Part shown: positions 38,723-45,619 of the stretch, one piece after another
Layout: each line of letters begins with the position of its first letter
Numbering within the stretch: position 1 is the stretch's first letter
DNA from: Sulfurovum sp.
GTDB lineage: Bacteria > Campylobacterota > Campylobacteria > Campylobacterales > Sulfurovaceae
Direction: 5' to 3'
Length of the DNA: 64,000 nucleotides
NCBI GenBank assembly: GCA_027063305.1
Contig: JAMORY010000002.1
Span: 32,731-96,730 of the forward strand
Notes under the pieces: generated by a model
What the model saw: only the letters and a program-made list of their open reading frames with translations
Told to the model about the DNA's origin: nothing
The model's database searches: none
Position numbers and translations under genes: made by a program

Positions 38723-39370
38723 TTAAATCTTACCCTGTATGGCAAGAAATTTCTTCAACCCCCGCTTCGCTTTCCAATCCATCTCATAATGAATATGCTC
38801 CAGATACCAGCTTAGCTCTTTAGGGCTGATACCTCTTTTTCGCGCTTCTTTTTTTAAAATATACTGTGGAATCCTTACCTTTTGGGAAGCGAATGTTCTT
38901 GCCAATTGTCTGATATATCTTCCATGTTGGTTATAGCAAAGTCTTGCAAAGACAAACGGGAGCCCTGTCTTTTTGTACCACGCTTCAGCCATATCGATAC
39001 CCGTACCTCCGTCAAGGTAGTATTTTAGTGCAGCATCCCCAATGAGGACCTTGCCCTCAAGTCCCAACACCTGTGCCAGACGGTTTGATGTAGCTGAAGC
39101 AGGATCTTTCCGTATCTCTCCTTCTAAAAGCAGTACGCTGTACACTCTCTTTTTTGCAATGATTCCAAGATCGGTGCAGTTTGCATGTCTGGACTCAACA
39201 GAAGAGATAAAAGCGGCATTAACCTCTCTGCGTTTGAGGGCACGGTTTATCTGTGAGGGAACGGCACGATTGTATCGAAAACTCATTTTAGCAGCACTAC
39301 TTTTGAGATAGCGTTTTAAAAAGAGCTGAAAAGGGAGGAGATTGAGGTAAGAGATAGAACCAAACAGCAT
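38723..39370 (-). CDS. mqnA: MqnA-like chorismate dehydratase
   Basis: A 215-residue protein of the MqnA/MqnD periplasmic-binding-like family. GSISYLNLLPFQLFLKR at the start, AAFISSVESRHANC, and LIGDAALKYYLDGG are typical of MqnA, which forms 3-(1-carboxyvinyloxy)benzoate from chorismate to begin the futalosine route to menaquinone used by Campylobacterota. It is slightly shorter than most MqnA proteins, chiefly at its C-terminus, which is basic. Divergent from moaD, with a shared promoter region. Confidence 0.8.
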   Translation of the reverse strand: MLFGSISYLNLLPFQLFLKRYLKSSAAKMSFRYNRAVPSQINRALKRREVNAAFISSVESRHANCTDLGIIAKKRVYSVLLLEGEIRKDPASATSNRLAQVLGLEGKVLIGDAALKYYLDGGTGIDMAEAWYKKTGLPFVFARLCYNQHGRYIRQLARTFASQKVRIPQYILKKEARKRGISPKELSWYLEHIHYEMDWKAKRGLKKFLAIQGKI

Positions 39371-39420
39371 AGCAGTATTCTCCCGTGGGTCATTTAAGCG
39401 TAATTATACCAAACAAGAAT

Positions 39421-39426
39421 TATAAT
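39421..39426 (+). promoter_or_regulatory. putative -10 box for moaD
   Basis: TATAAT 27 bases before the moaD ATG, in the divergent mqnA-moaD gap. A ribosome binding site AAGGAG is also present at 39440-39445. Confidence 0.5.
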
Positions 39427-39452
39427 CGGACGATATTGCAAGGAGCCTGTAT

Positions 39453-39674
39453 ATGGTAACAGTAGAATTTTTAGGGCCCATTGGTAAAGCGCCTCTTCAG
39501 ATGGAAGCGGCAACATTGGCTGAAGTAGCAGCAAAGCTCAAAGAAGATGAAGCTTTGGTCTCATGGCTTCAGAAGTGTGCCGTGGCATTGAACGATACGA
39601 TGGTCAACGATCTGAATACACCACTCAAAGAGGGAGACCGTATCTCGATCCTGCCTCCTGTTTGCGGAGGATGA
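39453..39674 (+). CDS. moaD: molybdopterin synthase small subunit MoaD
   Basis: A 73-residue ubiquitin-fold sulfur carrier. The C-terminus is LPPVCGG, whose terminal Gly-Gly is the site of adenylation and thiocarboxylation; the LNDTMVNDLNTPLKEGDRIS stretch is the usual beta-sheet region. Its thiocarboxylate is used by MoaE to make molybdopterin. moaE follows by three bases. Confidence 0.93.
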   Translation: MVTVEFLGPIGKAPLQMEAATLAEVAAKLKEDEALVSWLQKCAVALNDTMVNDLNTPLKEGDRISILPPVCGG

Positions 39675-39677
39675 TTG

Positions 39678-40112
39678 ATGGAACTCTATAACGGACCGCT
39701 TGATGTCAAAGAGATCTTTGGCAGGTGGTTGGATGAAGAAGCGGAGTCAAATTACGGTGCCTACATCCCATTTGTCGGTACGATCCGTGCTGAAGACGGG
39801 ATCGATGCGCTTAGTTTCGATATCTATGAACCGGTACTAAAGGCATGGTTCGATGCATGGCAGGAGCGCGCAAAGGAGAGAGGTGCGGTTGTGAAGATGG
39901 CACACGCCATAGGAGATGTCCCCGTACATACCTCCTCATACATCTCTGCGGTATTCTCTCCCAAACGCCGTGTGGCATTGGAACTGATCGATGAATTCGT
40001 TGAAGATTTCAAAGCCAATGCCCCTATCTGGAAATATGATGTCAGGAACGGAGAGCGTATCTATGCAGAAGACAGAAGTACGCCGATGGATGGAGCGGGG
40101 TTACTGGCGTAA
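39678..40112 (+). CDS. moaE: molybdopterin synthase catalytic subunit MoaE
   Basis: A 144-residue catalytic subunit that inserts sulfur into precursor Z (cyclic pyranopterin monophosphate). ATG at 39678 is preceded by GGAGGATGATTG, so it is better than the in-phase TTG at 39675. YGAYIPFVGTIR and SAVFSPKRRVALE are the typical segments (cofactor-binding and dimer interface), and FKANAPIWKYDVRNGERIY carries the active-site lysine region. Two-gene operon with moaD. Confidence 0.93.
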   Translation: MELYNGPLDVKEIFGRWLDEEAESNYGAYIPFVGTIRAEDGIDALSFDIYEPVLKAWFDAWQERAKERGAVVKMAHAIGDVPVHTSSYISAVFSPKRRVALELIDEFVEDFKANAPIWKYDVRNGERIYAEDRSTPMDGAGLLA

Positions 40113-40120
40113 CCCTGCAA

Positions 40121-40296
40121 ATGAATAGTGAATAATTAATAATGATGAAATCTCGCAGGTACGAGGACAATAGTTTAGGTAAGCATTGCAGAGCAATACT
40201 TTTATTATCCTTCAATAGAAAGTATCACTTTGTGATATCTTCCACCATTATTCATCATTCATTATTCATTATTAATTTTAAAAAAGGAACTTTTCA
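40121..40296. repeat. intergenic element with AT-rich inverted ends
   Basis: The 186-base gap between moaE and moeA has related AT-rich ends in opposite orientation: GAATAGTGAATAATTAATAA near 40123-40142 and CATTCATTATTCATTATTAA near 40255-40274. A further hairpin AGTATCACTTTGTGATATCT lies at 40220-40239. It looks like a small palindromic intergenic repeat or a MITE-like relic. The motif GAATAGTTCATAGTGAATAA at 42510-42529 is related. Confidence 0.5.
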
Positions 40297-40298
40297 CC

Positions 40299-41498
40299 AT
40301 GATGCATTTTGACGAATCGATGGCACTTCTTGATGGACTGAATATTGAAAAATTCAAGACAAAAAAACTTTATATTATGAATGCGGTAGGGTATGTGCTT
40401 GCTGAAGATATCGTAGCAGATCACAACTCTCCGGAGTTCCCGACCTCTGCGATGGATGGTTATGCGATCATCCATGAGGATCAGGCGATGAGAAGGCTGA
40501 AGGTTGCCAGTATCAACCCTGCAGGTTCAGCACTCAGAGAAAAGGTAATTGGTGGTACCTGTATCAAGACCTTTACCGGTTCACTGATGCCAGAAGGTGC
40601 CGATACGCTTATTCCTATTGAAAATGTAGAAGTGGATGGGGAGGAGATCATCATCAAAGAGGAGGTTCCTCAAGGTTTCTCTGTACGTGAAGTGGGTGAG
40701 AACTATGCAAAGGGGCAGATACTCATTAAAGCGGGTACGAAACTGGATTTCTCCCAGATCGGCGTACTGGCAAGTTTGAACATTGTTCATGTACTGGTCT
40801 ATGAAAAACCGACCGTTGCCGTACTCTCTACAGGTTCCGAGCTGCTTGATCTGGGTGAACCTCAGACCAATGATGCACAGATCCGCTCTTCAAACAACTA
40901 TGTCGTTGAAGCGATCGTTAACAAGTATGACGGTATCCCGATGCAGCTTGGGTGCATGAAAGATAACAAAGAGAGCATTACCACTGCGATCGCCGAAGCG
41001 CTGAAGAAGAGTGACATTGTGGTAACAACCGGTGGTGTCAGTGTAGGTGACTTTGATTTTGTCAAAGATGTTATCTATGAGCTTGGCTGTGAAGTGGTTT
41101 TCAAAGGTGTGCGTGTCAAACCGGGACAGCACATTATGGTAGCACGCAAAGCAGATAAGTTCATTGTTGCACTGCCTGGCTTTGCCTACTCTGCAACAGT
41201 AATGGCACTGGTCTATGTACTGCCGTTAATCGCAAAACTGCAAAAAGGAAGATATCCTCTTAAAAAGGTAAAAGCGAAGCTCAAAGAGCCTTTTACCAAG
41301 CGTGCGAAAAAAGCGGAGTTTACTGCCTGCAATGTAACGCTTATGCAAGGGGAGTTCTATGTCGACTTCAAAGGTAAAAAGGTCGGTACCTCTGCTATTT
41401 TGACCAATATGCTCGGAGATATCGGTCTACTCTTCACCTCGGAGGATGATACCTCCAAAGAGACAGGTGACGAGGTTGATGTTTTTTTACTGGACTGA
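40299..41498 (+). CDS. moeA: molybdopterin molybdenumtransferase
   Basis: A 399-residue MoeA that inserts molybdate into adenylylated molybdopterin. Domain III motif VATTGGVSVGDFDFVKDVI is present (as VVTTGGVSVGDFDFVKDV), with FPTSAMDGYAI at the N-terminus and TGSELLDLG in the middle. It has the C-terminal domain IV. Two tandem ATGs (40299 and 40302) are possible starts. Probably serves molybdoenzymes such as Nap or formate dehydrogenase, not seen here. Confidence 0.95.
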   Translation: MMHFDESMALLDGLNIEKFKTKKLYIMNAVGYVLAEDIVADHNSPEFPTSAMDGYAIIHEDQAMRRLKVASINPAGSALREKVIGGTCIKTFTGSLMPEGADTLIPIENVEVDGEEIIIKEEVPQGFSVREVGENYAKGQILIKAGTKLDFSQIGVLASLNIVHVLVYEKPTVAVLSTGSELLDLGEPQTNDAQIRSSNNYVVEAIVNKYDGIPMQLGCMKDNKESITTAIAEALKKSDIVVTTGGVSVGDFDFVKDVIYELGCEVVFKGVRVKPGQHIMVARKADKFIVALPGFAYSATVMALVYVLPLIAKLQKGRYPLKKVKAKLKEPFTKRAKKAEFTACNVTLMQGEFYVDFKGKKVGTSAILTNMLGDIGLLFTSEDDTSKETGDEVDVFLLD

Positions 41499-41553
41499 TC
41501 GAGGAAGTATTGCGTAGGGAGTAAGGGGCAAACAAGGCAAGGTATGCAAAATT

Positions 41554-41595
41554 TGCTACCTGCTACCTGCTACCTGCTACCTGCTACCTGCTACC
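41554..41595. repeat. six tandem copies of TGCTACC
   Basis: The heptamer TGCTACC is repeated exactly six times (42 bases), followed by TACAT. It lies between moeA and the 37-residue gene. Perfect 7-base repeats suggest a site prone to slippage; no phase-variable coding gene spans it. Confidence 0.9.
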
Positions 41596-41600
41596 TACAT

Positions 41601-41714
41601 TTACAGTGCCAAAATAGACTCTCTCGCTTTAAGGAACAGTGCAAAATCCGCTGCTGTTCTACATCCCATTTTTACTGCATAGCTCAAAAGTTCCTTGTTC
41701 AATTTATAATCCAT
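41601..41714 (-). CDS. 37-residue helical protein next to an S24 repressor
   Basis: Too short to be listed by most gene callers. On the minus strand ATG 41714 is preceded by AGAAGGAG and encodes a 37-residue protein (MDYKLNKELLSYAVKMGCRT ... ARESILAL) that ends just next to the heptamer repeat. It is rich in helix-forming residues, with a single Cys, and has no family I know. It is divergent from the repressor gene at 41845, and the palindrome 41773-41799 sits between them, so it could be a Cro-like partner or a target of the repressor (inference). Confidence 0.55.
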   Translation of the reverse strand: MDYKLNKELLSYAVKMGCRTAADFALFLKARESILAL

Positions 41715-41772
41715 CCCAATCTCCTTCTTTTGATTTCTAGCTAAATTATATTGCAAAACGAAAGTTTAAATA

Positions 41773-41799
41773 AAAAGTATGTCAAATTGTCATACTTTT
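41773..41799. promoter_or_regulatory. palindromic operator-like site
   Basis: AAAAGTATGTCAAATTGTCATACTTTT is a 27-base near-perfect dyad (arms AAAAGTATG/CATACTTTT, with one mismatched pair), lying just upstream of the repressor -10 box. Its place fits autoregulation and control of the divergent small gene. Confidence 0.65.
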
Positions 41800-41812
41800 A
41801 ATCAAATTATTC

Positions 41813-41818
41813 TATAAT
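41813..41818 (+). promoter_or_regulatory. putative -10 box for the S24 repressor gene
   Basis: TATAAT 26 bases before ATG 41845, 13 bases downstream of the palindromic site. A TTGTCA (41788-41793) lies in the dyad as a possible -35, with a 19-base spacer. Confidence 0.5.
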
Positions 41819-41844
41819 ACATAAAAAGAAAAGAAGGAGTAGCA

Positions 41845-42498
41845 ATGTTGAGTATGAGCGAAATTATCGAGAAATTAAAAGATGTGATAGCAGAGACAAA
41901 GATCGGAGGGAAAGTGTTCGATAAGGATGTTGCCAATGCCTTGAATATTCCACAGGCGACATTTGCTACAATGAAAAAGCGTAACTCCATTCCCTATGAA
42001 GAGATATTGGCATTTTGTGCATTAAAGAAGATCTCTGCTAACTGGCTCTTCTTCGATCAGACCGTCGATATGCTCAAAGAGCAAACGGAGAAGTTTTTTC
42101 AGGTACGTTACTTTTCCGATATCCGTGCCAGTGCGGGAGGGGGAGCGGAGGTGTTTAACGAGAACTATGAAACGATCTCTGTCGATAGAACGATCATTCA
42201 CAATATGGTAGGAACAAGAGATGTGGAGTTAGAAGCGATCCATGTCGATGGTGAATCGATGGAGCCTACACTCCAAGATGGCAGTATCGTCTTTATTGAT
42301 CGTACTCAGACCAATATCAGCAAAGACGGCATCTTCATTGCCGCTACGACAGCTGGGCTTTTCATCAAACGTATTCGTCAAAGAGCCGATGGGATGGTAG
42401 AACTTATTTCTGACAATAAAGCCTACTCTCCAGAAGTTCTTTCTCCGGATGAAGTAACGATCGTTGGGAAAGTGGTGGGAAATATTGAGAGCTTATAG
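41845..42498 (+). CDS. CI/LexA-like repressor with S24 peptidase domain
   Basis: A 217-residue protein. Residues 1-75 fit the bacteriophage CI repressor HTH domain (MSEIIEKLKDVIAETKIGGK, KDVANALNIPQATFATMKKR); residues about 115-215 are an S24/LexA-type peptidase with Ser138 in DGESMEPTLQDG and Lys175 in GLFIKRIRQ, 37 residues apart as in LexA. An Ala97-Gly98 pair (RASAGGGAEV) could be the autocleavage site. No phage genes surround it, so it may be a domesticated repressor responding to DNA damage or another signal (inference). Either ATG 41845 or 41854 may start it. Confidence 0.8.
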   Translation: MLSMSEIIEKLKDVIAETKIGGKVFDKDVANALNIPQATFATMKKRNSIPYEEILAFCALKKISANWLFFDQTVDMLKEQTEKFFQVRYFSDIRASAGGGAEVFNENYETISVDRTIIHNMVGTRDVELEAIHVDGESMEPTLQDGSIVFIDRTQTNISKDGIFIAATTAGLFIKRIRQRADGMVELISDNKAYSPEVLSPDEVTIVGKVVGNIESL

Positions 42499-42505
42499 CT
42501 CTCAA
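42485..42505 (+). terminator. hairpin at the end of the repressor gene
   Basis: TTGAGAGC-TTATA-GCTCTCAA is a perfect 8-base stem with a 5-base loop overlapping the stop codon. No T run follows, so it may slow or process the transcript rather than terminate it. Confidence 0.35.
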
Positions 42506-42583
42506 AACGAATAGTTCATAGTGAATAATGAATAGTTTTGGTATGCTTTTCTTCTGAAAAACTTTTTATAAAAGAGGTCTGAA

Positions 42584-42811
42584 ATGGAAATACCGACAGC
42601 CGATATGATGATCTGTCATTGTCACAACAAGACGTTGGGAGATATTGCCAAATATATCAAAGAGAATCACATAGAGAAGTGGGAGCAGATCGTGGATGAT
42701 CCTGATTTTGCATGTGGGAACAGTTGTGAGAATTGCCATACCGAGGGGTATCATAATGACGGGATGTCATTGGCAATGGCTGTTGGAATGGTGAAGAGAG
42801 GGTATATTTGA
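42584..42811 (+). CDS. BFD-like [2Fe-2S]-binding small protein
   Basis: A 75-residue protein with Cys spacing of the bacterioferritin-associated-ferredoxin (BFD-like) fold: ICHCHNKTLGDIAKYI then ACGNSCENCHTEGYHNDG. C-x-C at the N-terminus and C-x3-C-x2-C later give the cluster ligands; one extra cysteine is present. Such proteins may release or deliver iron-sulfur electrons. No bacterioferritin gene is adjacent, so its partner is unknown. Confidence 0.75.
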   Translation: MEIPTADMMICHCHNKTLGDIAKYIKENHIEKWEQIVDDPDFACGNSCENCHTEGYHNDGMSLAMAVGMVKRGYI

Positions 42812-42835
42812 GATTAAGCCTTTTATTGATAAAGG

Positions 42836-42897
42836 GCAACCACAAGGGATTGACCCTACAGTGATATCCCTGTAGGGGTCACCCTTGTAGTGACCCT
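42836..42897. repeat. long imperfect intergenic palindrome
   Basis: ACAAGGG(42844-42850)...CCCTTGT enclose TGACCCTACAG and CTGTAGGGGTCA, with CCCTACAG/CTGTAGGG (42854-42861 and 42870-42877) as a perfect inner 8-base stem. It lies between two convergent genes and may serve as a bidirectional terminator. GGGTGACCCT-type repeats like this often recur in genomes, so a dispersed repeat is likely. Confidence 0.6.
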
Positions 42898-42903
42898 AAT
42901 GGT

Positions 42904-43251
42904 TTAGTGTCTGCTCCCTGCACATGCCACACACCTCACGCTCTCTGGACGTATCTTCATCCGTTCTATATCGATTTCTTCTTCACACTCAATACAGATA
43001 CCGAACATCGGACTATCAATGTGCAAGAGGGCATTTTGCAGTCTGGTCAGGCGCAGTTTGGACTTATCCAGTATCTTTTGGCTGACTTCCTGCTCCGCCA
43101 TCGCCTCCATACGAGTCAAACGTCCCAGTGAACAGTCAGGGGCAATAGGCTTTGCTTTTTCCTGAAGGGTATCGATCTGTTTTTGAAGCTCATGAATGTC
43201 ACTTTCTATCTTGCTTTTGAGTGTCTCTTTCTCTTTTTCTCTCATCATCAT
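42904..43251 (-). CDS. DksA/TraR-family zinc-finger protein
   Basis: A 115-residue protein with a long coiled coil (residues 1-75) and a C4 zinc finger, CIECEEEIDIERMKIRPES then CVACAGSRH. This is the short DksA fold that enters the RNA polymerase secondary channel and, with ppGpp, adjusts transcription of stable RNA and amino-acid genes. The usual acidic Asp-Asp tip (DxxDxA) is not clearly preserved; the tip reads IAPDCSLGRLTRME with PDCSLG, so function may be altered. Confidence 0.8.
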   Translation of the reverse strand: MMMREKEKETLKSKIESDIHELQKQIDTLQEKAKPIAPDCSLGRLTRMEAMAEQEVSQKILDKSKLRLTRLQNALLHIDSPMFGICIECEEEIDIERMKIRPESVRCVACAGSRH

Positions 43252-43305
43252 TCACTTTTTATGTTATCGTGGTAGATTATAGCAAATTTATACAAGGAGT
43301 CTTTC

Positions 43306-43563
43306 ATGGCAGAAGTAGATCTTAGTGTTGGAAATATCTTGAAGCTCAATACCAAAGCACAGCTTCAAAAAGATGATCTTTATACTTTTTTGAAACGGGA
43401 GTTTCCTGATATTCCTGTTGAGGATAGGCTGAAGTATCTTTCGGCAGTCTTGAATGACTTTTTTGAAGAATATATATTTGACAGTAATGATGAGTTCAGT
43501 GCGGATGGGTATATTATTAAACGGTTTTGTCCAAAAGGGTTGGATGATGCCGGTAATGAATGA
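43306..43563 (+). CDS. conserved small hypothetical protein
   Basis: An 85-residue acidic cytosolic protein (LSVGNILKLNTKAQLQKDDL, YTFLKREFPDIPVEDRLKYL). It overlaps the next gene's start by about 20 bases, which is a sign of a genuine coding pair. I do not recognise the family; the two-helix look and partner suggest a protein-protein role. Confidence 0.7.
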   Translation: MAEVDLSVGNILKLNTKAQLQKDDLYTFLKREFPDIPVEDRLKYLSAVLNDFFEEYIFDSNDEFSADGYIIKRFCPKGLDDAGNE

Positions 43564-43894
43564 AGACCTTGAAGGGGCGTTGAAAGCGTATGTGAAATGT
43601 ATGGAAGAGGGGGCATATTTTGAGGCGCATGAGGTACTGGAGGAGGCGTGGCATCCCTTACGCTTGCGCAAAGATCCGCTTGCCAATCTTCTTAAGGGGC
43701 TTATTAACGGTGCGATCGCTTTTGAGCATATACGTCGTAACCGTCCACGTTCATGGGAAAATGCACGACGCGTACTCGTAGCCTATGAACGTTATCTTAC
43801 GCTTTGTCAAAAAGGGATCGTGCATGAGAGCCTTTTTCGGCAGGCGTGTCAAAAAGTCGAATCCCTCAAATCGTTCCATAGACTCTTCGTCTGA
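43544..43894 (+). CDS. DUF309-family protein
   Basis: About 116 residues. The DUF309 core YFEAHEVLEEAWHPLRLRKD, then LLKGLINGAIAFEHIRRNRP, is conserved (helix-rich, with a His and Glu pattern). The exact start is uncertain: ATGs at 43544, 43547 and 43556 are all near; AAAAGGG (43533-43539) favours 43544 or 43547, and the same frame stays open upstream. Function unknown; it overlaps the small gene ahead of it. Confidence 0.75.
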   Translation: MMPVMNEDLEGALKAYVKCMEEGAYFEAHEVLEEAWHPLRLRKDPLANLLKGLINGAIAFEHIRRNRPRSWENARRVLVAYERYLTLCQKGIVHESLFRQACQKVESLKSFHRLFV

Positions 43895-44001
43895 AGTTAT
43901 GTTCGGGTAATAGTGCAGCGCTATACTTCCATTTTCTATTTTCAAATAAGTTGAAACAAATCATAAAATAATTAAATATTATAATATGAATGCTTTAGTG
44001 T

Positions 44002-44007
44002 TATAAT
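44002..44007 (+). promoter_or_regulatory. putative -10 box for the YeeE/YedE pair
   Basis: TATAAT 27 bases before ATG 44034 in a long AT-rich intergenic stretch (43920-44033). Confidence 0.5.
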
Positions 44008-44033
44008 TGCGAAAAAATTAAAGGATCTTATAG

Positions 44034-44537
44034 ATGACTCGATTACCATGGTGGGTTGGTGGCATTTTAATGTCACTGTTATTACTATTGACTTTCTCAG
44101 TATTAGGAGCGGACAGACCGATCGGTGCATCAACGTATGTACCCTATTTTGCAGGATTGATCTTCGATCTTGATTCTGAGAAGTACAGCTACCTCAAAGA
44201 GATTCAAAACCCGGGTGCATGGGAGGGTGTAATGTTAATGGGTGCACTTTTTGGCGGATTTATCACCTCTGTGTTCATTACGAAGAGCTTTCGTATCTCA
44301 TTGATCCCGACAGGGTGGAGAAAGTATAAGAACAACTCCGTTCTCTCCAGATTGCTATGGAGTTTCTTTGCCGGTTTCATTATGATCATCGGTGCAAGAT
44401 TGGCTGGCGGATGTACGTCGGGGCATTTTATGTCAGGAATGAGTCAGTTGGCAGTCTCCTCTATGATATTTGGTGGTGTGGTTCTGGTCGTTGTGATCGT
44501 TACGGGTCGACTCTTCTATAATGTGAAGGAGAAATAG
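44034..44537 (+). CDS. YeeE/YedE-family sulfur-compound permease, first half
   Basis: A 167-residue membrane protein with about 4 helices. LAGGCTSGHFMSGMSQLAVS holds the conserved Cys-containing motif of the YeeE/YedE (TsuA) family, known to import thiosulfate through cysteine-relayed sulfur exchange. In E. coli TsuA one chain of about 350 residues does this; here the next gene supplies the rest. It is separated by one base from the second half, so they should assemble as a two-subunit channel. Sulfur-oxidising or -reducing lifestyle would fit. Confidence 0.85.
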   Translation: MTRLPWWVGGILMSLLLLLTFSVLGADRPIGASTYVPYFAGLIFDLDSEKYSYLKEIQNPGAWEGVMLMGALFGGFITSVFITKSFRISLIPTGWRKYKNNSVLSRLLWSFFAGFIMIIGARLAGGCTSGHFMSGMSQLAVSSMIFGGVVLVVVIVTGRLFYNVKEK

Positions 44538-44538
44538 T

Positions 44539-45174
44539 ATGGCATTGTTTGAACGCGTAGAACAGATGTTCGAGACAGTAATACAACAAGGGCACGGCTC
44601 CTTGGCACTGGTTTTTCTTATCGGTGTGGTATTTGGGGGAATCATCCAATATACCCGTGTGGATAAGTTTGAGAAGATCGCAGGGTTTGCGATGCTAAAA
44701 GATACCATCGTTCCTAAAATGCTTTTTCTTGCGGTAGGACTTACGAGTATCGGACTCTATTTCCTTATTGAAGCAGGCGGTGCGCATTATCATATCAAAC
44801 CGGTAATGTGGCAAGGGCTTATCATTGGAGGAACACTTTTTGGTATCTCGATGGCGATCTTGGGAAAATGTCCGGGAACAGGGCCTATCTCGATCGCTGA
44901 AGGACGTATCGATGTTCTTGTCGGTGCGATCGGCGGTCTTCTTGGCGGATTGGTATTTACACTCTACTATGATGACTTCTTTAAGCCGTTGATGGGTGAG
45001 AGCGCAGGGAAGTTGATCTTAACGGAGTTCTTTAAAGGGCATGAGCATACGGTGGTACTTGTTTATGGTATTGTGATCACACTGATCGCCATCGCTATTC
45101 CCAAAATGGAACTTTACGATGAAGCGGATCTCGCACAGCTTCCTGAAGATGAAAGACCGGATAAAAAAGCCTAG
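44539..45174 (+). CDS. YeeE/YedE-family sulfur-compound permease, second half
   Basis: A 211-residue membrane protein with about 5 helices. MAILGKCPGTGPISIAEGRI carries the second conserved cysteine motif of the TsuA family. Its start has RBS GGAGAAATAGT overlapping the first gene's end. Together the pair resembles a split TsuA-like permease. Its last bases overlap the convergent SUI1-type gene stop by 4. Confidence 0.85.
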   Translation: MALFERVEQMFETVIQQGHGSLALVFLIGVVFGGIIQYTRVDKFEKIAGFAMLKDTIVPKMLFLAVGLTSIGLYFLIEAGGAHYHIKPVMWQGLIIGGTLFGISMAILGKCPGTGPISIAEGRIDVLVGAIGGLLGGLVFTLYYDDFFKPLMGESAGKLILTEFFKGHEHTVVLVYGIVITLIAIAIPKMELYDEADLAQLPEDERPDKKA

Positions 45175-45503
45175 ACTCTAAAACGATATGTCATCGCTTC
45201 AAGACTCTCTTGAAGTGTTTGGCCGATATCTCCTTGAAATTCCAAACTATCCTCTTTTACCGTTCCACCCGTACCCAATCTTTTTTTAAGGCTTTTTAGA
45301 AGTGCTTGCATACTTTTTTTATCGAGATGGAAGGGTTTGACAATGGTCACCACCTTTCCTCTACGCTTCTCTTTTGCCAAATAGAGCCGATGCTTCTCAG
45401 GCGGTTTGATCTCTTTTTGCGGTTGTTTTCGAGCTTTTTGTTTATTATCCGCCTCCCAGCCGTCACCAAGATCTGCACCCATTTCAAATAGATTCTCTTT
45501 CAT
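45171..45503 (-). CDS. SUI1/YciH-type translation initiation factor
   Basis: A 110-residue protein with a low-complexity N-terminus (residues 1-40, DNKQKARKQPQKE) and a SUI1 domain (VTIVKPFHLDKKSMQALLK, KKRLGTGGTVKEDSLEFQGD), as in E. coli YciH. YciH can discriminate against non-standard start complexes. ATG 45503 follows AAAGGAGACCG. The last gene of a run with yaaA and a tiny membrane-protein gene. Confidence 0.85.
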   Translation of the reverse strand: MKENLFEMGADLGDGWEADNKQKARKQPQKEIKPPEKHRLYLAKEKRRGKVVTIVKPFHLDKKSMQALLKSLKKRLGTGGTVKEDSLEFQGDIGQTLQESLEAMTYRFRV

Positions 45504-45520
45504 GTGCGGTCTCCTTTATA

Positions 45521-45616
45521 TCAATAGTGTGTATCGAACAGCATACCGTATATGACCGACCCGAACAAAATAAACAGCATGATCCTGTAAAGTGTCTCCT
45601 CGCTTGGCAGTTTCAT
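45521..45616 (-). CDS. 31-residue single-helix membrane protein
   Basis: Not found in standard ORF lists because of its size. ATG 45616 begins three bases after the yaaA stop and the frame ends at 45521, 17 bases before the SUI1 gene ATG. The product (MKLPSEETLYRIMLFILFGS, VIYGMLFDTHY) has one hydrophobic stretch, residues 12-26. The ribosome site is weak (GAGG at -10 or so). It may be a membrane-bound regulator or a translational coupling leader; the position in the operon makes chance less likely, but conservation needs to be tested. Confidence 0.5.
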   Translation of the reverse strand: MKLPSEETLYRIMLFILFGSVIYGMLFDTHY

Positions 45617-45619
45617 ATA

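Noticed and set aside
41554..41595. The heptamer array as a CRISPR-like array
   Set aside because: Units are 7 bases with no spacers, and no cas genes are in the window.
41544..41744. A plus-strand 66-codon frame through the TGCTACC repeats
   Set aside because: Its first third is translated repeat (LLPATCYLLPATCY pattern), with no ribosome binding site; it overlaps the better 37-residue minus-strand gene.
41845..42498. A prophage marked by the CI-like repressor
   Set aside because: No integrase, capsid, tail or lysis gene is adjacent; flanks are moeA and a BFD-like gene.
43751..43945. A 64-codon minus-strand frame at the end of the DUF309 gene
   Set aside because: It is antisense to the conserved DUF309 sequence for most of its length and has no recognisable feature.
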